NCBI RefSeq assembly: GCF_002307475.1
Contig: NZ_NTMH01000054.1
Coordinates: 62,001-126,000 of the forward strand
DNA length: 64,000 bases
Direction: 5' to 3'
Source: Pantoea allii
Lineage (GTDB): Bacteria; Pseudomonadota; Gammaproteobacteria; Enterobacterales; Enterobacteriaceae
Part shown: positions 1 to 8,614 of the stretch, in pieces
Numbering within the stretch: position 1 is the first letter of the stretch
Layout: each line of letters opens with the position of its first letter
The notes under the pieces: model-generated
What the model was told of the DNA's origin: nothing
The model's input: the letters and a program-made list of their open reading frames with translations, nothing else
Databases searched by the model: none
Made by a program: the position numbers and the translations under genes

Positions 1-567
1 CAAATACTGTCCGGGTTTGAACGCTGCAACCGGGCCGCCATCCACAGGCGTAAAGGTAAAGCTTTTAATGACGGCACTTTGCTGTTCCATCGCACTGATG
101 CGAAACGCCCGCTTCCCGCGCCAGCCGCCTTTTTGCTGTTCTGACGCCTGATAAATGGCATCTTCACGCTGAATAAATACCTCTGCCAGTACGTTGTAAG
201 CGCGTCCCCAGGCGGCCAGCGCCTCATCACCTGGATTCAGCAGTGTCTTGATGGTTGCGAGTAAATGCTCACCCACAATTGCATACTGCTCGGGTTGAAT
301 AATGAGGCTGGTGTGCTTCTGAGCAATTTTTTCAACTGCGGGCAGTATCGCCGTCAGGTTTTCCAGGTTTGCCCCATAGGCGCATATCGCATTAAACAGG
401 GCTTCGCGCTGACCGCCATTACGTTGGTTATTCATGTTAAAGACATGCTTAAGTTCCGGATGCTGAGAAAACATGCGGTTATAGAAATGCGCCGTGAGAT
501 CGGGACCACAGGCGGCGATGGCGGGTAGGGTGGATTTCACGGTAGCAATGGTCTGTGCATCAAGCAT
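1..567 (-). CDS. hmp: Flavohemoprotein Hmp (NO dioxygenase), N-terminal part, cut by window edge
   Basis: Nitric oxide dioxygenase that converts NO and O2 to nitrate using NAD(P)H. Only the first 189 residues lie in the window; the family is about 396 residues. The visible part contains the complete globin domain (about residues 1-140), including the proximal heme histidine in KIAQKHTSL, and the beginning of the FAD-binding reductase domain up to DGGPVAAFKPGQYL. The start MLDAQTIATVKS matches the E. coli start exactly. The gene is divergent from glyA, as in E. coli, and an NsrR-type box lies just upstream, which fits nitrosative-stress control. Identity is near certain by recall of the E. coli protein; the NADH-binding domain is unseen. 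Confidence 0.96.
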   Translation of the reverse strand, partial: MLDAQTIATVKSTLPAIAACGPDLTAHFYNRMFSQHPELKHVFNMNNQRNGGQREALFNAICAYGANLENLTAILPAVEKIAQKHTSLIIQPEQYAIVGEHLLATIKTLLNPGDEALAAWGRAYNVLAEVFIQREDAIYQASEQQKGGWRGKRAFRISAMEQQSAVIKSFTFTPVDGGPVAAFKPGQYL

Positions 568-583
568 GACAACACCTCGTTTA

Positions 584-606
584 AAGTTGCATTTAAAATG
601 CATCTT
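584..606 (-). promoter_or_regulatory. NsrR-type operator upstream of hmp
   Basis: Read on the minus strand the site is AAGATGCATTT, one base, AAATGCAACTT: an 11-1-11 inverted repeat that fits the known NsrR consensus (AAGATGCYTTT with its complement). It ends about 17 bases upstream of the hmp start codon. In E. coli the NO-sensing Fe-S repressor NsrR controls hmp through the same kind of box. Assignment is by pattern and position only. Confidence 0.8.
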
Positions 607-765
607 ATATCCACTTCTTCCACACTGTAAATCTTCGCTTACTTTTTGTTGGCAGCAACTGGCAGGTTTTCGCTACAAAATGGAAGGAAATCTGTTTCAT
701 CGTCAGGAATAATGTTGAAGGGCAGGCATTGCAAAAAATGCGGTGAAAATGCTTTGCTATTCCAT

Positions 766-781
766 AGCCAAACGTTTGCGT
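766..781 (+). promoter_or_regulatory. PurR-type box upstream of glyA
   Basis: AGCCAAACGTTTGCGT matches the PurR consensus ACGCAAACGTTTNCNT on the reverse strand, with the core AAACGTTTGC intact. It lies about 110 bases upstream of glyA in the hmp-glyA divergent region. E. coli glyA is known to be repressed by PurR and activated by MetR; I could not confidently pick out MetR half-sites. The rest of the 568-892 interval is promoter and leader sequence without a gene. Confidence 0.75.
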
Positions 782-892
782 AAAAAGAGGGAATTCACCC
801 TACCTTACCCAGATAAAACGGTTTACACTGTCAGCCTTCGCCCTCAGGGGGCGTAAATTGCCGATTTAAAGATAGCCAGTCAGGAGATGCGG

Positions 893-2146
893 ATGTTAAA
901 GCGTGAAATGAACATTGCCGATTATGATGCCGAGTTGTGGCAGGCGATGGAGCAAGAGAAAGTGCGTCAGGAAGAGCACATTGAACTGATTGCTTCTGAA
1001 AACTACACCAGCCCGCGTGTTATGCAGGCGCAAGGTTCACAGCTCACTAACAAATATGCCGAAGGCTATCCGGGCAAGCGTTACTACGGCGGCTGCGAAT
1101 ACGTGGATATTGTCGAGCAACTGGCTATCGATCGTGCTAAAGCCCTGTTTGGCGCAGACTATGCCAACGTTCAGCCTCACTCAGGCTCTCAGGCTAACTT
1201 TGCCGTTTTCACCGCACTGTTGCAGCCCGGCGATACCATCCTGGGTATGAATCTGGCACACGGTGGTCACCTGACGCACGGTTCGCCGGTTAACCTGTCA
1301 GGTAAACTGTATAATGTTGTGCCTTACGGTATCGATGAAACCGGTAAAATTGACTACAACGAACTGGCCGATCTGGCACAAACCCACAAGCCTAAAATGA
1401 TCATCGGCGGTTTCTCGGCGTATTCCGGTATTTGCGACTGGGCTAAAATGCGTGAAATCGCTGACAGCGTTGGCGCATGGCTGTTTGTTGATATGGCGCA
1501 TGTTGCGGGTCTGATTGCTGCGGATGTTTACCCTAACCCGGTTCCTCACGCGCACATCGTAACCTCCACAACGCACAAAACCCTTGCGGGTCCGCGTGGT
1601 GGCATCATCCTGGCTCAGGGTGGCGACGAAGATCTGTACAAAAAGCTTAACTCTGCTGTATTCCCTGGTGGACAGGGCGGCCCGCTGATGCATGTCATCG
1701 CAGGTAAAGCCGTTGCTTTTAAAGAAGCGATGGAGCCTGAGTTTAAAGTCTACCAGCAGCAGGTGGCAAAAAACGCCAAAGCAATGGTAGAGGTGCTGAT
1801 TGAGCGTGGCTACAACATCGTATCAGGTGGCACCTATAACCACCTGTTCCTGATCGACCTGGTCAGCAAAAACATGACCGGTAAAGAAGCGGATGCCGCG
1901 CTGGGCCGTGCTAACATCACCGTGAACAAAAACAGCGTGCCGAACGATCCGAAAAGTCCGTTTGTCACCTCAGGTGTGCGTATTGGTACGCCAGCCGTCA
2001 CGCGCCGTGGCTTTAAAGAAGCGGACGTGCGTGAACTGGCCGGTTGGATCGCTGATGTGCTAGATAACGTCAATGATGAAGCCACCATTGAACGCACCAA
2101 GCAGAAAGTGCTGGATATCTGTGCGCGTCTGCCGGTTTACGCATAA
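893..2146 (+). CDS. glyA: Serine hydroxymethyltransferase
   Basis: PLP enzyme that interconverts serine and glycine while charging tetrahydrofolate with a one-carbon unit; cytosolic homotetramer or dimer, the main cellular source of C1 units. The product is 417 residues, the same length as E. coli GlyA, and opens MLKREMNIADYDAELWQAM. The PLP-lysine motif TTHKTLAGPRGG is intact. An ATG six bases earlier (887) is possible, but it lies inside the AGGAG ribosome-binding site at 882-886, so the start at 893 is preferred. The gene is monocistronic: divergent from hmp, with its own terminator. The PurR-type box upstream ties it to purine/C1 demand. Confidence 0.98.
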   Translation: MLKREMNIADYDAELWQAMEQEKVRQEEHIELIASENYTSPRVMQAQGSQLTNKYAEGYPGKRYYGGCEYVDIVEQLAIDRAKALFGADYANVQPHSGSQANFAVFTALLQPGDTILGMNLAHGGHLTHGSPVNLSGKLYNVVPYGIDETGKIDYNELADLAQTHKPKMIIGGFSAYSGICDWAKMREIADSVGAWLFVDMAHVAGLIAADVYPNPVPHAHIVTSTTHKTLAGPRGGIILAQGGDEDLYKKLNSAVFPGGQGGPLMHVIAGKAVAFKEAMEPEFKVYQQQVAKNAKAMVEVLIERGYNIVSGGTYNHLFLIDLVSKNMTGKEADAALGRANITVNKNSVPNDPKSPFVTSGVRIGTPAVTRRGFKEADVRELAGWIADVLDNVNDEATIERTKQKVLDICARLPVYA

Positions 2147-2177
2147 CAGGCTCTGTTGAAAACACAGTCTGACAAGA

Positions 2178-2201
2178 GGATGGCCCCGGCCATCCTTTTT
2201 T
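2178..2201 (+). terminator. Rho-independent terminator after glyA
   Basis: GGATGGCC, two-base loop, GGCCATCC followed by a run of T. It begins about 30 bases after the glyA stop and separates glyA from hcaT. Confidence 0.9.
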
Positions 2202-2276
2202 ATTGCCTGCACGACCCGGCTCTGCCAAAGTAACGACCACTCATTATTGCCTGGTAGCATCGCTGCTGGAGGGAAC

Positions 2277-3425
2277 ATGGCAATCGGCTCCGCCAGGTGG
2301 CTTGGATTAAGCTACTTCACCTACTTTTTCTGTTACGGTATTTATCTTCCTTTCTGGGGCGTCTGGCTTAAAGGTGTCGGTCTGGACCCTGAACAAATTG
2401 GCTTGTTACTGGGATGCGGCATGGTAGCGCGCTTTGTTGGCAGTTTGTTTATTGCTTCCCAGGTTAAAAATCCAGCACAACTGATTACGGCGTTACGGCT
2501 GCTGGCGCTGCTGACCTGTTTTATTGCCGTTGGTTATTGGGTCGGGCAACAGTGGATGTGGCTGCTGTTAGTGATGACCGGTTTTAACCTGTTTTTCTCA
2601 CCGCTGGTGCCGTTAAGCGATGCCCTGGCTGCAACCTGGACACAGCAGATTGGTCTGGCCTATGGACCCGTGCGCCTGTGGGGTTCCCTGGCATTTGTGA
2701 TTAGCTCGGCGCTGACCGGGATGCTGGTGAGTGCGTTCTCTTCACAGGCGATCCTCATGCTGCTGTCTGTGGGGCTGGTCAGCATGCTGGCGGGCATGTT
2801 GCTGACGCCACGAACACATCCTCAGGGCAGCGAAAGGCAGGGCGGGGTAAGCGGTGGCTGGCAGGCCTGGCGTGACCTGATAAAGGAAAACGCGGTCTGG
2901 CGCTTTATGGTGTGCGTCACGTTATTACAGGGCGCGCATGCCGCCTATTACAGCTTTAGCGCAATCTGGTGGCAGGAGAGCGGCTATTCCGCGTCGGTGG
3001 TCGGTTATTTATGGTCGCTGGGCGTGGTGGCTGAAATAGTGGTATTTGCATTGAGTCACCGGCTGTTTCCACGCTGGCGCGCGCGCGATCTGCTGCTGCT
3101 CTCGGGCCTCTGTGCGCTGATTCGCTGGAGCCTGCTGGGAGCCAGCACCGCCTTGCCATTGCTGATCGTGGCGCAAATTCTGCACTGCGGCAGCTTTACG
3201 GTCTGCCATCTGGCCGCGATGCGTTTCATCGCTTCACGTCAGGGAACGGATGTTATTCGTTTGCAGTCACTCTATTCGGCGCTGGCGATGGGCGGCGGTA
3301 TTGCGGTGATGACCATGATTTGCGGCGTCCTTTTTACCCATCTGCAGGGTCATCTCTTCTGGGTCATGGCGCTGGTTGTACTGCCTGCACTGTTCCTGCG
3401 CCCGCGCTACGATTCAAGCAAATAG
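2277..3425 (+). CDS. hcaT: MFS transporter, HcaT (3-phenylpropionate) family
   Basis: Inner-membrane major facilitator protein of 382 residues with about twelve hydrophobic segments. It aligns along its whole length with E. coli HcaT: an opening like RWLGLSYFTYFFCYGIYLPFWG, then FNLFFSPLVPLSDALA, LLQGAHAAYYSFSAIWW and HCGSFTVCHLAAMRFIA. The E. coli protein is annotated as a 3-phenylpropionate permease, but the hca catabolic genes are not next to it here, so the real substrate is uncertain. The start at 2277 has a strong GGAGGG site at 2268-2273 and matches the E. coli N terminus. The 3' end overlaps convergent csiE by 19 bases. Confidence 0.9.
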   Translation: MAIGSARWLGLSYFTYFFCYGIYLPFWGVWLKGVGLDPEQIGLLLGCGMVARFVGSLFIASQVKNPAQLITALRLLALLTCFIAVGYWVGQQWMWLLLVMTGFNLFFSPLVPLSDALAATWTQQIGLAYGPVRLWGSLAFVISSALTGMLVSAFSSQAILMLLSVGLVSMLAGMLLTPRTHPQGSERQGGVSGGWQAWRDLIKENAVWRFMVCVTLLQGAHAAYYSFSAIWWQESGYSASVVGYLWSLGVVAEIVVFALSHRLFPRWRARDLLLLSGLCALIRWSLLGASTALPLLIVAQILHCGSFTVCHLAAMRFIASRQGTDVIRLQSLYSALAMGGGIAVMTMICGVLFTHLQGHLFWVMALVVLPALFLRPRYDSSK

Positions 3426-4678
3426 CGAATGCGTTGCTGATGGTATTCTGTCAGCGGCAGTTCTGCGTGAATCAGCGGGGGCGAGAACAGCGGCAGCGAA
3501 GTCACATAAGGCGAAATAATTAAATCGACTTCGCGCGGTGCGCCATCGCGCTGAAAATCCTCAACGCGCTGGTAAGTAATATTGACAGGCAGCAAGGTGA
3601 TCTCCCGGATCTGCTGCTCGACATCCTGTTCCAGCTCGGGATCGTCACCGGTAAGCAGCAGCACCTGTTTTTCCTGTAGCGCACTACTTTGCATGAGCCA
3701 GGCACCTAAAATCACGGTGATCAGACTAACCTCTTCCGCTTCGAAACAGATCTCATATTCCTGCTCAAAAGCGGCCAGCGCCTGCTGTGTCGTGCGCAGC
3801 AGGCGCGGATAAAGCCTGGTTACGTCTTGTGCCACACTGTCATCAATACCAATAGTAAAGTAGGTGCGATCCAGCGCCTGAGCTAAATGGGTATATAACT
3901 GCTGCTGCAGTTCAGATCGTTCATGAAAAGCGTTGCCAGCATAATGCTCAAAGTCATCAATCAGTCGCTGAGTGGCGCGCATCAGACGCTGTTCGCTGGA
4001 ATGCGTGACGCAGTCTGGATCAGGCGAGTGGAGCAGGCTAAAGAGCAGCGTCCAGAAATCAGTCTCGCTGGCGTCCGGCGACAGATGGCAGCGTTTTTGC
4101 CAGTGATGGATGACATCTGTTGCGGCCTGGCGTTCTGCCTTTGCTGCCAGCCATGCCTGCTGCTGGGCAGTAAAGATGGCAGGCTGGCGTTGGCACAGAC
4201 CGTATTTCATAAATATTTGTAAAAAGAGTTGATCGCGTGTGCTGAACGGGCGATTAAGGCACAGGCTGCAGTGCTGAATTAGCGCCTGCAAGTTGGTCTC
4301 ATCGTACAGCGCTTTTTCAATTTTCATCTGTTTCAGACGCTGACGTAAGGGGGCAGCAAAATGCTCGCAGACAAAGGCCTGCGACAGTCGCAGGCTGCGT
4401 CGCAAATTGTGTATTAAGCAAATTCGGCGATCCAGCTCTGTACCATGAATGCGTAGGCTGCCATCCACCATCTGGTGAAGCTCCAGTTGATGATAGCGCT
4501 GTATCTCATCACCGACTTCCGCGATATCTTGTCGCGCGGTGGCGATATCCACTCCGTTCAGCAGGCTTAATCTTTTAAGCGTTAGCGCAGGAGCAGGCAG
4601 AAACAGCAGTAACAACAGATGGCAGCGACGCTGTAAACCGGTGAAGAGTGGTGCTGAAGATGTAGCAGAACTCATCAA
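3407..4678 (-). CDS. csiE: CsiE, PRD-domain stationary-phase protein
   Basis: Stationary-phase-inducible protein of 423 residues (E. coli CsiE is 426). It resembles BglG/LevR-type regulators: an N-terminal helical region (LQRRCHLLLLLFLPA) and two predicted PTS-regulation-domain-like segments (about residues 120-330), ending LPLFSPPLIHAELPL as in E. coli. Its molecular role is not established in any species I know. It sits tail-to-tail with hcaT, as in E. coli. E. coli csiE depends on sigma S and CRP-cAMP; I did not see a convincing CRP site in the 150-base divergent region shared with zevA. Confidence 0.9.
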   Translation of the reverse strand: MMSSATSSAPLFTGLQRRCHLLLLLFLPAPALTLKRLSLLNGVDIATARQDIAEVGDEIQRYHQLELHQMVDGSLRIHGTELDRRICLIHNLRRSLRLSQAFVCEHFAAPLRQRLKQMKIEKALYDETNLQALIQHCSLCLNRPFSTRDQLFLQIFMKYGLCQRQPAIFTAQQQAWLAAKAERQAATDVIHHWQKRCHLSPDASETDFWTLLFSLLHSPDPDCVTHSSEQRLMRATQRLIDDFEHYAGNAFHERSELQQQLYTHLAQALDRTYFTIGIDDSVAQDVTRLYPRLLRTTQQALAAFEQEYEICFEAEEVSLITVILGAWLMQSSALQEKQVLLLTGDDPELEQDVEQQIREITLLPVNITYQRVEDFQRDGAPREVDLIISPYVTSLPLFSPPLIHAELPLTEYHQQRIRYLLES

Positions 4679-4809
4679 TCATTATCCAGCAGGCTATTTT
4701 TAGCTAAGAATAGTCAACCACCTGGACCAGTGAACGGTTTACCCGACTTTTTGTTCAGAGGTTTAAGGCGGGTCACAAAATTTTGTTACTTATGAAACCT
4801 TTTCATCAG

Positions 4810-4831
4810 GAAAGTTACTTTATAACATTAT
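4810..4831 (+). promoter_or_regulatory. Zur-like operator overlapping the zevA start region
   Basis: The core GTTACTTTATAAC at 4814-4826 matches the Zur consensus core GTTATANTATAAC at 11 of 13 positions, preceded by GAAA and followed by ATTAT, which only partly fit the outer consensus. It lies immediately before the zevA start codon, where bound repressor would block transcription or initiation. Assigned by pattern; zinc-dependent control is inference. Confidence 0.55.
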
Positions 4832-5456
4832 GAAACGCATGTTTTTCGTACTACTCTGCCTGGTAAGTTCGTCAGTCCTGGCACATCCCCATAGCTTTAT
4901 CGATATGAAAACCGAGCTGGTCACGAAGGACGATCGTTTCACTGGCCTGAAAATGACCTGGACCATGGATGAGATTACGTCTGCCGATTTGCTGTATGAC
5001 GCGAGTGATGCCAAACCGGGTACGGTGGTATGGAAGAAGCTGGCTGCGGGAGTGATGGCTAACGTGCTTGGACAACATTACTTTTCTGAAATCTGGCACA
5101 ACAAGCAGCGGGTGAAGTTCTTGAATTTACCAACAGAGTACAATCTGTCACGCAGCGGCAACAAGGCGGTACTGGAGTTTGTCCTGCCGCTGGCCGAGCC
5201 GCCTTTACTCAACAATGAGCGCTTCGAGATTTTGACCTTCGATCCCACCTACTTCGTCGATATGTTTTACGACAAACCTGAGGCGCTAAGCGTACCGCCA
5301 GCGTTACAGTCACGCTGTTCATTTACGTTACATACGCCAAAGCCTGACGATTCATTGAAACAATATGCCCTCTCGCTTGACAAGGCGGATGCGCCGCCAG
5401 AGGAAATGGATTTAGGCAGGCAGTTCGCGCAAACGGTGATCCTGACATGTCACTAA
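4830..5456 (+). CDS. zevA: DUF1007 periplasmic metal-transport accessory protein, ZevA-like
   Basis: A 208-residue protein with a classic signal peptide (MKRMFFVLLCLVSSSVLA, then HPHSF) and a DUF1007 body. The mature protein starts with His-Pro-His directly after the predicted cleavage site, a plausible metal ligand. In Haemophilus influenzae the DUF1007 protein ZevA works with the NicO-family permease ZevB in zinc acquisition; the gene pair here is the same and overlaps by 10 bases, so the products very probably form one system. The start at 4830 has a weak ribosome-binding site; a second ATG at 4839 is possible. The Zur-like box supports zinc rather than nickel, but nickel or cobalt cannot be excluded from sequence. 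Confidence 0.78.
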   Translation: MKRMFFVLLCLVSSSVLAHPHSFIDMKTELVTKDDRFTGLKMTWTMDEITSADLLYDASDAKPGTVVWKKLAAGVMANVLGQHYFSEIWHNKQRVKFLNLPTEYNLSRSGNKAVLEFVLPLAEPPLLNNERFEILTFDPTYFVDMFYDKPEALSVPPALQSRCSFTLHTPKPDDSLKQYALSLDKADAPPEEMDLGRQFAQTVILTCH

Positions 5457-6427
5457 CGCTTACGACGAGGCCCAAAAAAAGGCTGTGGCCGCTGGCGCTA
5501 TTTGCCGCAGCGCTTGGTACGGTGGGGGCGGCAATCTGGCTACACTGGCCGCAGATACTCCTGCAAAGTGTTCTCTGGCAAAAAGTGTTGCATCGCCAGA
5601 TGACCCAGCTCCTGCAGCAGGTTGCAGAGCAGCCCCATCATGCCGGACTGTCGTTACTGGCATTTAGCCTGATTTATGGCGTGCTCCATGCATTAGGGCC
5701 GGGCCACGGTAAAGTGGTGATTACTACCTTCCTGGCAACCCATCCGGCAAAATTAAAAACCAGCATGAAGCTGACGTTGCTGGCCTCCCTGCTTCAGGGC
5801 TCGGTCGCCATTATCCTGGTCACGCTGATGCTCGTGGTGCTGAAAACCTCGTCGCGCCAGCTGCATCTCAGCAGTTTCTGGCTGGAGAAGGGCAGCTACC
5901 TGCTGGTTATTGCCTTAGGCATCTGGGTTGGCTACCGGGCAATCAAGACGCTTTGGTTGCTGCTGCGTCCACCGTCGGCAATGAAAATTCATGCGATCCA
6001 TCCTCACCATCAACATGATGAGCATTGTGGTTGCGGGCATGCGCATCTGCCGAGTGCGCAGCAGGTGGCCGGCGCAGTTAACGGCAAAACCCAACTGCTG
6101 GTGGTGGTGTCGATGGGACTGCGGCCCTGCTCTGGCGCGGTTATGATGCTGCTGTTTTCTAAGGTGATTGGCGTTTATCTGTGGGGCGTGCTCTCTGCAG
6201 CCGTCATGGCCCTGGGCACCGCCCTGACCATTTCTGCCATTGGTTTACTGGTTCAGCGTTCCCGTGCTCTGGCGCAACGTCTTGGCGCTGACAGCCAGGC
6301 GGGTAAAGGTGCGCGCAGCCTGCTGCCTGTGCTGGCATTAGTGGGAAGTCTGACATTAATTGTTGTGGGCTGTGCACTTTGGCAATCAGCCCAACCCGGG
6401 CTGGCGGGTGGAATCCGGCCGTTTTAA
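5447..6427 (+). CDS. zevB: NicO-family metal permease, ZevB/RcnA-like
   Basis: Inner-membrane transporter of 326 residues in the nickel/cobalt NicO (RcnA) family, with about six hydrophobic segments. Family motifs are visible: HALGPGHGK in an early membrane helix and SMGLRPCSGAVMMLLFS late. A cytoplasmic or periplasmic loop around residues 180-200 is rich in metal ligands (HPHHQHDEHCGCGHAH). The ATG lies inside the last codons of zevA (10-base overlap), implying translational coupling. RcnA proteins export Ni/Co, while ZevB is implicated in zinc uptake; the DUF1007 partner and the Zur-like box make the zinc role more likely. An 8-bp-stem hairpin follows at 6437-6458. Confidence 0.8.
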   Translation: MSLTLTTRPKKRLWPLALFAAALGTVGAAIWLHWPQILLQSVLWQKVLHRQMTQLLQQVAEQPHHAGLSLLAFSLIYGVLHALGPGHGKVVITTFLATHPAKLKTSMKLTLLASLLQGSVAIILVTLMLVVLKTSSRQLHLSSFWLEKGSYLLVIALGIWVGYRAIKTLWLLLRPPSAMKIHAIHPHHQHDEHCGCGHAHLPSAQQVAGAVNGKTQLLVVVSMGLRPCSGAVMMLLFSKVIGVYLWGVLSAAVMALGTALTISAIGLLVQRSRALAQRLGADSQAGKGARSLLPVLALVGSLTLIVVGCALWQSAQPGLAGGIRPF

Positions 6428-6436
6428 TTTCCTTAG

Positions 6437-6458
6437 CAGCGGAAGTCAATTTCCGCTG
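6437..6458 (+). terminator. Hairpin after zevB, weak terminator candidate
   Basis: CAGCGGAA, six-base loop, TTCCGCTG: a perfect 8-bp stem 10 bases after the zevB stop. It lacks an immediate T tract (T-rich sequence begins about 12 bases later), so it may stabilise the mRNA 3' end rather than terminate by itself. Confidence 0.45.
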
Positions 6459-6622
6459 TGAATTCTCCGCTTTTTCTTTTCCTCTGCTATTTTCATTTTT
6501 CTGTTGACGGTTTAGTGGTGAAAGTTGTTTTCACTGACTACGCTATTAACAGCTAATCCACTTCCCATCCTGGGAATAAATAAACATGGCACGGCTTTTC
6601 TGTGTTGCGAGGAAAATATCTC

Positions 6623-7636
6623 ATGGCTGATACCCGTATTAATAATGGTTACCACGATCCGCTGGTAACTGGAACGGCAGGTTTACCCCTTAAACGCATT
6701 TCATGGAGTGCCATTTTTGCCGGTGTAATTTGTGCTTTGATTATTCACATATTATTAACCTTGCTGGGTACGGCAATTGGTGCTACCACCATTGATCCTT
6801 TGCAGGAAGATAATCCATTTAAACATTTGGGAACCGGTGCCTTAGTCTGGACGGCAATTGAAATGCTCCTCGCCATTGCTGCCGGTGGTTACGTCGCCGG
6901 ACGCCTGGCCCAGCGTGAAGGTGCGCTGCACGGACTGCTGATGTTTGGTATTAGCACCGTTTTAACTATTTACCTGGCGGTCAGCCTTGCCAGTAGCGTA
7001 TTAGGCGGTGCCATGAATATTCTTGGCACGGGTTTTCAGGCGGTAGGCAGTGGTATTTCAGCAGCTGCGCCATCTGTTACGCAAATGGCAAAAGACAAAC
7101 TGCAGCAAAACAATATTAATTTAAACGATATGCAGAAAGAACTGGAAACTACGTTGCGTCAAACGGGTAAGCCTGAATTACAACCGGAAAAACTGAAGCA
7201 GGATGCGAATAATGAAGCGCAGAATGCAGAGAACCAGGCGAATAATACCGCTAACCATCCTCAAACCGCCGACACAGATTTAACCAACTGGTTTAAAGGC
7301 GTCATTGAACGTCATTCGGATACGTTACAGGCAGCCGACCGTGATGCGTTAAAAAATATTATTAAAGCGCGGACCGGAAAAAGCGATCAGGAAGCAGAAC
7401 AGATCGTTAATCAGGCTGAACAAAGCTATCAGCAGGCCATGCAGAAATATCAGGAACTGAAAAAACAGGCAGAGCAGAAAGCGCGCGAAGCGGGTGAACA
7501 GGCTGCCAAGGCAACGGCCAAAGCCAGCTGGTATGCCTTCTTTATCCTGATTATTGAAGCCGTACTGGCAGGTGTGATGGGAATGGTGGGTCGTCGTACT
7601 CAGCCAGCTCAGGTACTCACACACGAACGTCACTAA
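6623..7636 (+). CDS. Uncharacterised membrane protein with a long polar coiled-coil region
   Basis: I do not recognise a named family. The 337-residue protein has three N-terminal hydrophobic segments (about residues 25-55, 75-98 and 103-135; the second includes MLLAIAAGGYVAGRLA). A strongly polar Gln/Asn/Glu/Lys-rich stretch of about 150 residues with heptad-like spacing follows (around 150-305). A final membrane segment (WYAFFILIIEAVLAGVMGMV) and a short basic tail end it. The start at 6623 has GAGGAAA eight bases upstream; an ATG at 6602 has no such site. The gene stands alone, between the zevB hairpin and a bidirectional terminator shared with suhB. A structural or envelope-stress role is possible, but nothing in the sequence assigns one. 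Confidence 0.8.
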   Translation: MADTRINNGYHDPLVTGTAGLPLKRISWSAIFAGVICALIIHILLTLLGTAIGATTIDPLQEDNPFKHLGTGALVWTAIEMLLAIAAGGYVAGRLAQREGALHGLLMFGISTVLTIYLAVSLASSVLGGAMNILGTGFQAVGSGISAAAPSVTQMAKDKLQQNNINLNDMQKELETTLRQTGKPELQPEKLKQDANNEAQNAENQANNTANHPQTADTDLTNWFKGVIERHSDTLQAADRDALKNIIKARTGKSDQEAEQIVNQAEQSYQQAMQKYQELKKQAEQKAREAGEQAAKATAKASWYAFFILIIEAVLAGVMGMVGRRTQPAQVLTHERH

Positions 7637-7650
7637 CCGACAGGCAATAA

Positions 7651-7684
7651 AAAAGGCGGCACGTTAACGTGCCGCCTTTTCTTT
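7651..7684. terminator. Bidirectional terminator between the membrane protein gene and suhB
   Basis: AAAAGGCGGCACGTTAACGT continues into GTGCCGCCTTTT: a perfect 11-13 bp stem with A tract on one side and T tract on the other, so it can end transcription from both converging genes. Confidence 0.92.
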
Positions 7685-7691
7685 TAGCACT

Positions 7692-8495
7692 TTAGCGCTT
7701 CAGCGCTTCGCTCAGCTCATCACGCATCGCGGATAACAGCGATTTCACCACGCGAGGATTACCGGCAACGATGTTGCCTGATTGCAGGTAGCCGTGGTTG
7801 CCTGTGAAGTCAGTAATCAGCCCGCCAGCTTCACGCACCAGCAGTTCACCTGCGGCGAAATCCCAGGGTTTCAGACCAATTTCAAAATAACCGTCAACCC
7901 GACCTGCCGCAACATAGGCCAGATCCAGCGCAGCAGAACCCGTGCGACGGAAGTCGGCACACTGGGTAAACAGTTTCGTCAGGATGTTCATGTAGGCTGG
8001 CGCGTGCTGCTTGAGCTTAAAAGGGAAACCTGTGGCAAGAATCGTGCCGTCCAGATCGCGAGCAATGCTGCCACGCAGGCGGTATCCATTAAGTTGCGTA
8101 CCTTGTCCACGCACGGCGCTGAACAGTTCATTACGCATTGGATCGTAAACGACAGCCACTTCTGTACGGCCTTTAATACGGACGGCAATAGAAACGGCGA
8201 AGTGGGGCAGACGTTTGATAAAGTTGGTGGTGCCATCCAGCGGATCGATTACCCATTGAATGTCCTGATCTTCCCCCTCCAGCTCACCGCTTTCTTCAGT
8301 GATGATGGTATGTTTTGGGTAGGATTTACGAATGACTTCGATAATCAGGCGTTCTGCGTCGCGGTCAACATTAGTTACGAAGTCGTTGCTGCCTTTCTGG
8401 CTGGCCTCGACGGCGTCCGGGGTTTCATAATTCTTGGCAATTAAATTTCCGGCCTTGCGCGCTGCGCGCACGGCAATGTTGAGCATTGGATGCAT
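7692..8495 (-). CDS. suhB: Inositol-1-monophosphatase family protein SuhB
   Basis: 267 residues, the same length as E. coli SuhB and nearly identical from MHPMLNIAVRAARKAGN onward. The Mg-dependent phosphatase signatures are present: EESGE, the metal-binding WVIDPLDGTTNF and the late KPWDFAAGELLVREAGG. The enzyme hydrolyses inositol monophosphate in vitro, but in enterobacteria its important role is as a component of the Nus antitermination complex on rRNA operons, where it also aids rRNA folding. It is divergent from trmJ, with a 119-base shared promoter region. Confidence 0.97.
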   Translation of the reverse strand: MHPMLNIAVRAARKAGNLIAKNYETPDAVEASQKGSNDFVTNVDRDAERLIIEVIRKSYPKHTIITEESGELEGEDQDIQWVIDPLDGTTNFIKRLPHFAVSIAVRIKGRTEVAVVYDPMRNELFSAVRGQGTQLNGYRLRGSIARDLDGTILATGFPFKLKQHAPAYMNILTKLFTQCADFRRTGSAALDLAYVAAGRVDGYFEIGLKPWDFAAGELLVREAGGLITDFTGNHGYLQSGNIVAGNPRVVKSLLSAMRDELSEALKR

Positions 8496-8614
8496 CGGTA
8501 TCTCTCGCTGGATGTTAAAGAACGGGGAAAACGGCGCGGAGTATAGCAGGGTGTTCGGTAAATGTCCTGCTTTATGTTAGAGTACGCCTCATCATTTTCT
8601 GACCGATCCCAATT

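Noticed and set aside
7782..8444. 220-codon open frame antisense to suhB
   Set aside because: Shadow of a highly conserved gene; the translation is low-complexity and unlike any family.
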